64,000 bases of DNA from Paenibacillus athensensis (GTDB lineage Bacteria > Bacillota > Bacilli > Paenibacillales > NBRC-103111): NCBI RefSeq assembly GCF_004514475.2, contig NZ_MYFO02000002.1, positions 496,001 to 560,000 of the forward strand, in the 5' to 3' direction. A program made the translations under genes and the position numbers. Each line of letters starts with the position of its first letter. The first letter of the stretch is position 1. The notes below the pieces were generated by a model. That model was not told where the DNA came from. It saw only the letters and a list, made by a program, of their open reading frames with translations, and did not search any database. This document shows positions 54,442 to 64,000 of the stretch, one piece after another.

Positions 54442-54966
54442 ATGAAACGATTTTATGTAAAGGTAACGTTGTTTGGATTGCTGGCGTTATTTTGCGTGAT
54501 GTTCGGGGTCAGTCTGGCTTCGAGCGGCGTGGCGCGCATTTCCGGCCCGATCGGTCAAGCCGGTGCAGCGGTCATGGGTGCGGACGGCGTTCGGGCTGCG
54601 TCGGCAAACGGCGCTGGAACGGCGCGCGCCAAAGCAGGAGCACAGGCAAACGGCGAGGAGCAGGCGACGGGACGTGTTGGCAAGGCAGCGGTCACAGGGG
54701 GCAAAGCGATAGAGGCAAGCGGCGCGGGTGGCGAGCAAACGGCGAAGGGAGCGGGCGAAGGCGGAAAGAGCAAGCAGGCAGGCAAGATGATAACGGACGC
54801 TGACAAGGGAGCGGGCGTCGGCAAGGAAAGCGGCCCCGCTGCCGCTGGCAAAGACGCTGCGCTGAATCAGGTGGGCAACAAGCTCGGCGACCTGCTGCAA
54901 ATTATGGCTCATCACAGCATCCGCGCGTTTATCGGTTTGTTTGACGCTGTGCTCAGCAAAGGATAA
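54442..54966 (+). CDS. YqxA-like (DUF3679) small membrane protein
   Basis: 174 residues. One N-terminal membrane helix (about 6-28) is followed by about 100 residues rich in Ala, Gly, Lys and Glu, and an amphipathic C-terminal end (LGDLLQIMAHHSIRAFIGLF). In B. subtilis yqxA also lies between spoIIP and lepA, and the ends resemble DUF3679; the central low-complexity insert makes this version longer than usual. ATG 54442 has GGAGG 12 bases upstream. The function is not known. Confidence 0.72.
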   Translation: MKRFYVKVTLFGLLALFCVMFGVSLASSGVARISGPIGQAGAAVMGADGVRAASANGAGTARAKAGAQANGEEQATGRVGKAAVTGGKAIEASGAGGEQTAKGAGEGGKSKQAGKMITDADKGAGVGKESGPAAAGKDAALNQVGNKLGDLLQIMAHHSIRAFIGLFDAVLSKG

Positions 54967-55032
54967 ATCTGGGCTGTGGCGGCGTGGCCCGCTGCAGCCG
55001 CATCGCGGCGCGGCAGCACCCGGTTGTCGATT

Positions 55033-55060
55033 AGGCTCCCGCTAGGCGGGGGCTTTTCTT
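55033..55060 (+). terminator. Terminator after the yqxA-like gene
   Basis: AGGCTCCCGC / GCGGGGGCTT with a three-base loop, followed by TTTTCTTT. Confidence 0.75.
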
Positions 55061-55070
55061 TGTCCCGACA

Positions 55071-55099
55071 TTGAAGCAGGTTCCCACAACTGTTATAAT
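55071..55099 (+). promoter_or_regulatory. Sigma-A promoter of lepA
   Basis: TTGAAG, a 17-base spacer and TATAAT with an extended TG, 38 bases before the start codon. Confidence 0.75.
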
Positions 55100-55136
55100 G
55101 AAAATTATTTGCAGTTAGTGGGGGTAAAACGTTAGC

Positions 55137-56951
<1,815 letters not shown>

Positions 56952-57034
56952 TCTCATCAAGCCGGGGAGGCGGAGCGATCCGTCCCTTGGCTTTTGTTAT
57001 CCCCTGCGCGTTTCGCGCGGAAAGGAAGAGGGCC

Positions 57035-58192
57035 GTGACGCTGACAGCTGCCGCGACGCCGCAAGCGGTATATATCCATATCCCGTTTTGCACGAACAAA
57101 TGTCATTATTGCGATTTTAACTCTTATGTGCTCAAGGGCCAGCCGGTCATGGACTATCTGGATGCGCTGGAGCGCGAAATGGAAGCGACGGTCAAGCTGG
57201 CGCCGCCAGGCGAGATCGAAACGATTTTCGTCGGAGGCGGTACGCCGACGGTGCTGTTGCCGGAGCAGATGGAGCATTTTCTCAAGCTGGTGCGGACGTA
57301 TTTTCCCGCGGACCCGGAGCGCGTTGAGTTTTCGATGGAGGCCAATCCGGGCACGACGGACGCCGACAAGCTGGCGGCGATGAAGGCTGGGGGCGTCAAC
57401 CGGATCAGCTTCGGCGTCCAGTCGTTCGATAACGGCTTGCTGGCGGAGATCGGGCGGATTCACAATACCGACGACGTATACCGGAGCTTGGAGAATGCGC
57501 GCCGCGCGGGATTTACGAATATGTCGATCGATCTGATGTTTGGCTTGCCCAAGCAAACGGTCGAGCTGATGGAAGCGACGCTGCGCGAGGCGCTGGCGCT
57601 GAACCTACCGCATTATTCGATCTACAGCCTCAAGGTTGAGGAAAACACGCTGTTTCATACGTTGTTTCATAAAAACCAGCTGCCGCTGCCGACCGAGGAA
57701 GAGGAGCTGGACATGTATGTGCTGATCATGCAGCGACTGAAGGACGCGGGCTACGGTCAATATGAAATCAGTAATTTTGCCAAGCCGGGCTTTGAAAGCC
57801 GCCATAATTCGATGTATTGGCGCAATCGTTATTATTACGGGCTTGGAGCGGGCGCGCACGGCTACCGAAGCGGCCGCCGTCATGTGAATATCAAGGGCGT
57901 GCAGCCGTATATCGATGCAACGCGGCACGGACTTCCGGAGCTGGAAAGCTTCGACGTTTCGCGTCAGGAAGCGATGGAGGATTTCATGATGGTCGGCTTA
58001 CGCTTGCTGGCGGGCGTGCGGGAGGCCGATTTTGCGCAGCAATTCGGCACGAGTCTGGCGGCGACTTTCGCGCCGCAGCTGCAGCGGCTGCTGGGGCAGG
58101 GGCTGCTGGAGCGAACGGCCGAGGGCTTCCGGCTGACCCCGCAGGGCGTGCTGCTGGGCAACGAGGTGTTCGGGTCGTTTCTGGTTGATTGA
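57035..58192 (+). CDS. hemW: Radical SAM heme chaperone HemW
   Basis: 385 residues. The iron-sulfur motif is CTNKCHYC (CxxxCxxC), preceded by VYIHIPF and followed by IETIFVGGGTPTVL. The HemN-type extra cysteine before the motif is absent, so HemW (heme trafficking) is more likely than coproporphyrinogen oxidase. The GTG at 57035, with GGAAGAGG upstream, is the first start before the conserved YIHIPFC. lepA-hemW-hrcA order is common in Bacilli. Confidence 0.92.
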   Translation: MTLTAAATPQAVYIHIPFCTNKCHYCDFNSYVLKGQPVMDYLDALEREMEATVKLAPPGEIETIFVGGGTPTVLLPEQMEHFLKLVRTYFPADPERVEFSMEANPGTTDADKLAAMKAGGVNRISFGVQSFDNGLLAEIGRIHNTDDVYRSLENARRAGFTNMSIDLMFGLPKQTVELMEATLREALALNLPHYSIYSLKVEENTLFHTLFHKNQLPLPTEEEELDMYVLIMQRLKDAGYGQYEISNFAKPGFESRHNSMYWRNRYYYGLGAGAHGYRSGRRHVNIKGVQPYIDATRHGLPELESFDVSRQEAMEDFMMVGLRLLAGVREADFAQQFGTSLAATFAPQLQRLLGQGLLERTAEGFRLTPQGVLLGNEVFGSFLVD

Positions 58193-58224
58193 TCCGCCGG
58201 CGCATTGCGGAAAAAAGCTTGTGC

Positions 58225-58248
58225 AAATATACGATTTGTTGTATATTT
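58225..58248. repeat. AT-rich inverted repeat in the hemW downstream region
   Basis: AAATATAC and GTATATTT, perfect eight-base arms around an eight-base centre. It could be an operator for the next gene or part of an RNA structure. Confidence 0.4.
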
Positions 58249-58254
58249 ATACAT

Positions 58255-58310
58255 AAATCCACGCGGTACGATCGTTTTTGGTGCACAACCGCGGTGGATT
58301 TTGTGTATTT
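58255..58310 (+). terminator. Terminator of lepA-hemW
   Basis: AAATCCACGCGGT pairs with ACCGC-G-GTGGATTT (one bulge), followed by T-rich sequence. Confidence 0.75.
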
Positions 58311-58336
58311 TTTGTATGTGAATGGTGGGATGGACG

Positions 58337-58804
58337 ATGACGACGACAGTAACCGTCAGAAAAGCTTCCGTTGCGGATATCGGAAAGCTGCACGATATTA
58401 TACAGGGGTATGCGCGCCAGGGCATCATGCTGCCGCGCACGCGCGAGATGCTGGAGGAGAACATCGATTCGTTTGTTGTGGCGGAAGCGGACGGCGAGCT
58501 GATTGGCTGCGGCTCCTTGACCCGGCTGGGACCGGATCTCGTGGAGATTCGCTCGCTGGGCATTACGCAGGGCTTCAAGGGACAAGGAACGGGCCGCAAG
58601 CTGGTTGAGTTTCTAATAGAAGAAGCCCGCAACATGAACATCGTCAAGGTGATGGCTTTGACTTACGAGGTCGCGTTTTTTCAGAAAAACGGCTTTACGG
58701 TCGTGCCCAAGGAGATTTTTCCGGAGAAGGTTTGGAAGGATTGCATTCATTGCAAAAAGCAGTATTGCTGCGACGAAATCGCCGTACTTAGGCGCTTGGA
58801 TTGA
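58337..58804 (+). CDS. GNAT family N-acetyltransferase
   Basis: 155 residues. The acetyl-CoA binding motif A is RSLGITQGFKGQGTGRKLVE (about 79-98), and VAFFQKNGFTVV is the usual beta6 end. A CIHCKKQYCC cysteine cluster near the C-terminus resembles that of short ArgA-like N-acetylglutamate synthases. The substrate remains open. The start may also be ATG 58322, five codons upstream. It lies between the hemW terminator and the hrcA operon. Confidence 0.85.
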   Translation: MTTTVTVRKASVADIGKLHDIIQGYARQGIMLPRTREMLEENIDSFVVAEADGELIGCGSLTRLGPDLVEIRSLGITQGFKGQGTGRKLVEFLIEEARNMNIVKVMALTYEVAFFQKNGFTVVPKEIFPEKVWKDCIHCKKQYCCDEIAVLRRLD

Positions 58805-58810
58805 CTTGAC

Positions 58811-58835
58811 AACAGACCTTAGGGTCTGTTATTTT
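58811..58835 (+). terminator. Terminator after the acetyltransferase gene
   Basis: AACAGACC / GGTCTGTT with a TTAG loop, followed by ATTTTTG. A TTGACA at 58806-58811 abuts it and may be the -35 of the hrcA promoter, but the -10 (TTATTT) is poor. Confidence 0.75.
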
Positions 58836-58846
58836 TGTATTAGGAT

Positions 58847-58873
58847 TTAGCACTCATCAAAGTGGAGTGCTAA
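58847..58873 (+). promoter_or_regulatory. CIRCE operator (HrcA binding site)
   Basis: TTAGCACTC, nine bases, GAGTGCTAA: a perfect match to the CIRCE consensus, 37 bases before hrcA. HrcA bound here represses the whole hrcA-chaperonin-grpE-dnaK operon until heat shock. Confidence 0.97.
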
Positions 58874-58909
58874 CGATGATCAACGAGGGTGCCAGAAGGA
58901 GGAATAACG

Positions 58910-59938
58910 ATGTTGTCCGAACGCCAGCGAATGATTCTCAGCGCCATCATCGACGATTACGTGCGTTCCGCCGAACCGATCGGTTCACGAAGCATTTCCA
59001 AGCGGGGCGACGTGGCTTTCAGTCCGGCTACGATCCGCAATGAAATGTCCGATCTGGAGGAAATGGGCTTTCTGGAGCAGCCGCATACGTCGGCCGGCCG
59101 CATTCCTTCCCATAAGGGCTACCGTTATTACGTCGATCATCTGCTGCAGCAAGGCGCGCTAGGGCCGCACGATCTGGACGCGGTCAAGCTGATGTTTGCC
59201 GAGCGCATTCAGGAAATGGAAGATGTGATTCAGCATGTGGCGAGCATGCTTTCCGGTCTTACGAATTATACGTCGATTGTGCTGGGTCCCGAAGTATTCA
59301 GCACGACGCTCAAGCATTTGCAGATTGTGCCGCTGACCGACACGACGGCGGTGGCAATTATTGTCACCAATACGGGACATGTCGACAATAAAACGGTGAC
59401 CATTCCCGAGGGCATGCCGATGGCTGAAATCGAGAAGGTCGTCAACCTGCTGAACGCGCGGCTGAAGAACGTGCCGCTGCTTCAGTTCAAGTCGAAGCTA
59501 TATAATGAAATTGCCAAAGAGCTCAGCAGCTATATCAGCGGCTACGAGGAGCTGATCGGCGTCGTTGAAAGCGTGCTGGAGAACGATGAAAAGGATCGTG
59601 TTTTCTTGAGCGGCATGACGAACATGCTGATTCAGCCCGAGTTCAAGGACGTTGATAAGGTGAAAAATATTCTCGATCTGCTTGATCAGACGCCGATGCT
59701 GCTCAAGCTCGTTGCGCCAGGATCGGCCGGAATCGAGGTCAAGATCGGCTCGGAGAACAGCATTGAAGCGATCAATAATTGCAGCTTGATTACGGCTTCG
59801 TATTCGCTCGGCGACCAGCCGATCGGCACGATCGGCATTCTTGGCCCGACGCGGATGGAATACGGGCGCGTGATCGGGTTGCTCAACCATTTGTCCCGCC
59901 ATCTTGAGGTTGCGCTTGGGCGCTGGTACGGCAAGTAA
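58910..59938 (+). CDS. hrcA: Heat-inducible transcription repressor HrcA
   Basis: 342 residues. The N-terminal winged helix (MLSERQRMILSAIIDDYVRS; FSPATIRNEMSDLEEMGFLE; SAGRIPSHKGYRYYVDHLL) is followed by the GAF-like HrcA core. ATG 58910 has AAGGAGG seven bases upstream. It represses this operon through CIRCE. HrcA usually needs GroEL to fold; here a group III chaperonin sits next to it, which raises the question of which chaperonin feeds back on it. Confidence 0.96.
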   Translation: MLSERQRMILSAIIDDYVRSAEPIGSRSISKRGDVAFSPATIRNEMSDLEEMGFLEQPHTSAGRIPSHKGYRYYVDHLLQQGALGPHDLDAVKLMFAERIQEMEDVIQHVASMLSGLTNYTSIVLGPEVFSTTLKHLQIVPLTDTTAVAIIVTNTGHVDNKTVTIPEGMPMAEIEKVVNLLNARLKNVPLLQFKSKLYNEIAKELSSYISGYEELIGVVESVLENDEKDRVFLSGMTNMLIQPEFKDVDKVKNILDLLDQTPMLLKLVAPGSAGIEVKIGSENSIEAINNCSLITASYSLGDQPIGTIGILGPTRMEYGRVIGLLNHLSRHLEVALGRWYGK

Positions 59939-60017
59939 GCCAAGGCGCGGCTGCTGCAGGGTGCAGCGGTTTGATGTCTGCGGGCTTGCGAGCCTGAGGA
60001 GAAGGAGCTGACGTTCG

Positions 60018-61559
60018 ATGAACGGAGTCAAGCAAGGCAGTGGCGAAGGCGACGAACGGCTTTCGACGCTGATCAATAATGCCGCGGCTGTCCGCGCCAT
60101 CTGCTCAGCGGTTGAAGGAACGCTCGGCCCCAAAGGGCTCGACACGATGCTCGTCGGCGGCCAAGGCGATGTGATCATTACCAATGACGGAGCGACGATT
60201 CTGGAGCGGATGGATGTCTCGCACCCGGCGGCGCGCCTGCTGATTCAAGTAGCGAGCTCGCAGCAGCGTCACGTCGGCGACGGCACGACGACGGCGACAG
60301 TGCTCGCCGGCGCGCTGGTCGGCGAAGGCGTGGCGCAGGTGACGCGCGGCGTCCCGGTGGCCAAGGTGGTCAGCGGGATGCAGGAAGGCATCCGCCTCGC
60401 CTTGGCCGCGTTCCGCGCGCACAGCCGCGCCGTCGCCGGCGCTGACGATCCGGCGCTGCGCCGGATCGCCTACACCGCCGGCCGCGAGCACGACGACATC
60501 GCGCAGCTTGTCGTCGCCGCTGCGGCGGAGGCCGGCGCGGGCAAGCTGCGCGAAGACGGCTTTCGCTTCGCGGATTGCGTGCTCGCGCATGAAGCGGCGG
60601 CGAGCGCGGTCTGGCCCGGTATCGTGCTGAGCCAGAAGCCGCTGAGCCCGCTGCTCGCGCCAGCGCAGCGCGACGTAGGCGTGCTCGTCCTGCACGATGC
60701 GTTCGAGCCGGAGGCGGTCGGCGACGAGGCGCTCGTGACCGAAGCGGGCTTCCAGCGCCATCTGCTGCTGCGGGAGGCGTTCCGCAGCGATTTGGCAAAG
60801 CTGCCCGAGCTTGGGATCGGCCTTGTCGCCGTCGACCGCGGAGTCGACGCCGAGGCGGAGCAGTTCTGCGCCGACCACGGCATTCTCCTGCTGCAGCGGC
60901 TGCCGCGCAAGGAGCTGCAGCTGCTGTGCGCGCACACCGGCGCGCGCCCGCTGCGCCGCACGGCGCTGCGCAAGCCGCCGGGCGAGCTCGCCGCGGCGCT
61001 AGGCCGCGCCGGGCAAGCCGCTTACGACGAGCGGCTTGCCAAGGTACGCGTCGCGGGAGGCGCGGGCGAGCCGCACGTGACCGTGCTCGTAGGCGCCGCG
61101 ACGCGCGAGGTTGTGGGCGAGCGTGCGCGCATCGCCCAAGACGCGGCTTCCGCCGTGCAAGCCGCCATCCGCGGCGGCTACGTGCCCGGCGGCGGCGCCG
61201 CAGAGCTGGCGGTGGCGCATGAGCTGGAGCGCCACCGCGAAACGATGCGCGGCATGGAGGGCTTCGGCGTCGCAGCCGTCGCCGAAGCGCTGCGCCGCCC
61301 GCTCGCGCAAATTGTCGTCAACGCGGGCTACAATCCGCTGGAGAAGGTCGAGGAGCTGAAGGCGGCGCAGTTGGCCCGCGGCAGCGATGCGCTTGGCATC
61401 GATTGCGACACCGGGCAAGTCGTCGATTTGCTGGAAGCGGGCGTGCTCGATCCGACGGAAGTGAAAATTCACGCGCTGCAGGCTGCGGGCGAAGTAGCCG
61501 CAGCAGTGCTGCGCATTCATACAGTGATCAAAATGAAGCCGCCTTTTGAAGAGCCTTGA
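60018..61559 (+). CDS. Group III (archaeal-like) chaperonin in the dnaK operon
   Basis: 513 residues resembling thermosome/CCT rather than GroEL: TLGPKGLDTMLVGG (35-48), ITNDGATIL (54-62), VGDGTTTATVLAGALV (86-101, Asp88 for ATP hydrolysis), the apical region with the stretch TEAGFQRHLLLREAFRSDLA where group II has its built-in lid protrusion, RGGYVPGGGAAELAVA and VVNAGYNPLEKVEEL. Bacterial group III chaperonins are known from a limited set of Firmicutes, between hrcA and grpE as here, and form lidded rings without GroES. The 160-513 region is markedly GC-richer than its neighbours. A ribosome site (GGAGAAGGAG) precedes the ATG. Confidence 0.9.
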   Translation: MNGVKQGSGEGDERLSTLINNAAAVRAICSAVEGTLGPKGLDTMLVGGQGDVIITNDGATILERMDVSHPAARLLIQVASSQQRHVGDGTTTATVLAGALVGEGVAQVTRGVPVAKVVSGMQEGIRLALAAFRAHSRAVAGADDPALRRIAYTAGREHDDIAQLVVAAAAEAGAGKLREDGFRFADCVLAHEAAASAVWPGIVLSQKPLSPLLAPAQRDVGVLVLHDAFEPEAVGDEALVTEAGFQRHLLLREAFRSDLAKLPELGIGLVAVDRGVDAEAEQFCADHGILLLQRLPRKELQLLCAHTGARPLRRTALRKPPGELAAALGRAGQAAYDERLAKVRVAGGAGEPHVTVLVGAATREVVGERARIAQDAASAVQAAIRGGYVPGGGAAELAVAHELERHRETMRGMEGFGVAAVAEALRRPLAQIVVNAGYNPLEKVEELKAAQLARGSDALGIDCDTGQVVDLLEAGVLDPTEVKIHALQAAGEVAAAVLRIHTVIKMKPPFEEP

Positions 61560-61609
61560 AGATGGGCACACTGACGGCTAGAGAAGCTTTTTTAAGGAGG
61601 TGAAGGACA

Positions 61610-62179
61610 TTGAGTACGGAAGAGAAACAAACCGTGGAGCAGGAAGCCGCACAGGCTACATACGCAGCCGGGGATCAGCAGGAGCAAGCCGCTGAAGCCG
61701 TTGCAGGGGAGCCGCAGGAGGCAGCCGCAGATACGGAGCTGGAGGCGCTGCGCAAGCAGGCCGACGAAAATCACCAGCGTTATTTGCGGGCGCAAGCCGA
61801 CTTTGACAATTTCCGTCGCCGTTCCAGACAGGAGAAGGAAGAGTTTGCGAAATATGCGTCGTTGAAATTGATCGAGCAGCTGCTGCCGGTCGTCGATAAC
61901 TTCGAGCGCGCGCTTTCATCGAGCAAGGAGACGAAGGATTTTGACAGTCTGGTGAAAGGTCTGGACATGACCTTCCGGCAGCTGGATCAGCTGCTGTCGC
62001 AAGAAGGCGTGACAGCCATCGAGGCTGTCGGCCAGCCGTTCAACCCCGAGTTCCATCAAGCGGTTATGCAGGTGGAGTCGGAGGAGCACGAGGAAGGCAT
62101 CGTCGTCGAGGAGCTGCAAAAAGGCTATGTGCTGAAGGATAAAGTGATTCGACCCGCAATGGTGAAGGTTAGCGTATAA
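61610..62179 (+). CDS. grpE: Nucleotide exchange factor GrpE
   Basis: 189 residues. An acidic, Glu/Ala-rich N-terminal tail (1-45) leads into the long coiled coil (LRAQADFDNFRRRSRQEKEE), and the C-terminal beta domain holds VGQPFNPEFHQAVM and GYVLKDKVIRPAMVKV. GrpE releases ADP from DnaK. The start is TTG 61610, nine bases after AAGGAGG. Confidence 0.96.
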   Translation: MSTEEKQTVEQEAAQATYAAGDQQEQAAEAVAGEPQEAAADTELEALRKQADENHQRYLRAQADFDNFRRRSRQEKEEFAKYASLKLIEQLLPVVDNFERALSSSKETKDFDSLVKGLDMTFRQLDQLLSQEGVTAIEAVGQPFNPEFHQAVMQVESEEHEEGIVVEELQKGYVLKDKVIRPAMVKVSV

Positions 62180-62182
62180 TAG

Positions 62183-64000
<1,818 letters not shown>

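Noticed and set aside
60105-60973. Overlapping minus-strand frames within the chaperonin gene
   Set aside because: Expected in DNA with extreme GC3; none has a start signal or a recognizable domain.

Overview
The window reads as a chromosomal segment of a GC-rich, endospore-forming Firmicute, most likely Paenibacillaceae (Paenibacillus/Cohnella-like). The evidence is a full set of Gram-positive sporulation and germination genes (spoVAD/spoVAE, gpr, spoIIP, a GerA/GerB/GerC receptor), the comE locus, the yqeG-to-yqeM block in Bacillus order, a T-box leader on leuS, a CIRCE element before hrcA, and strong AGGAGG ribosome sites with frequent GTG and TTG starts. I see no tRNA, rRNA, CRISPR array, prophage or intact insertion sequence.

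Layout. 1-1012: the end of a spoVA operon. 1445-5908: MoxR ATPase, DUF58 protein and membrane transglutaminase. 6052-6834: an esterase. 6921-12991: a nine-gene housekeeping operon (yqeG, yqeH, aroE, yhbY, nadD, yqeK, rsfS, a CvfB-like gene, yqeM) closed by a hairpin. 13070-15534: a small accessory patch with a small membrane protein, a beheaded Rpn-family gene, and an SDR gene divergent from a MerR regulator with a clear MerR-type operator-promoter. 15552-18364: T-box leader and leuS. 18417-24844: the competence locus (comER, comEA, comEB, comEC) with a metY-like gene inserted between comEA and comEB. 25114-25306: a decayed small gene.

25465-33121 is a seven-gene minus-strand operon. It holds a UbiA-family phosphoribosyl-polyprenyl synthase-like protein, a flippase, two GT2 glycosyltransferases, an epimerase, a class III aminotransferase and a membrane EEP enzyme, and it looks like a cell-surface glycan pathway. 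33414-40974 holds a ger germinant-receptor operon with a small fourth membrane gene, flanked by two related response regulators, the second followed by its own 7TM histidine kinase. 41270-48084 is an uninterrupted six-gene operon (ketoacyl synthase III, ATP-grasp ligase, SDR, metallo-beta-lactamase-fold protein, F390-synthetase-like adenylating enzyme, GNAT-like acyltransferase). Every junction overlaps, and it is the best candidate for an undescribed biosynthetic pathway in the window.

48246-50074: an ECF sigma factor and its zinc-finger anti-sigma factor. 50339-54966: holA, rpsT (minus), gpr, spoIIP and a yqxA-like gene. 55137-58804: lepA, hemW and an acetyltransferase. 58847-64000: the heat-shock operon CIRCE-hrcA-chaperonin-grpE-dnaK (dnaK cut by the window end). 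The chaperonin resembles archaeal/eukaryotic chaperonins rather than GroEL, which marks it as a bacterial group III chaperonin.

All calls come from reading sequence and translations. No database search was run, and promoter calls are pattern matches only.
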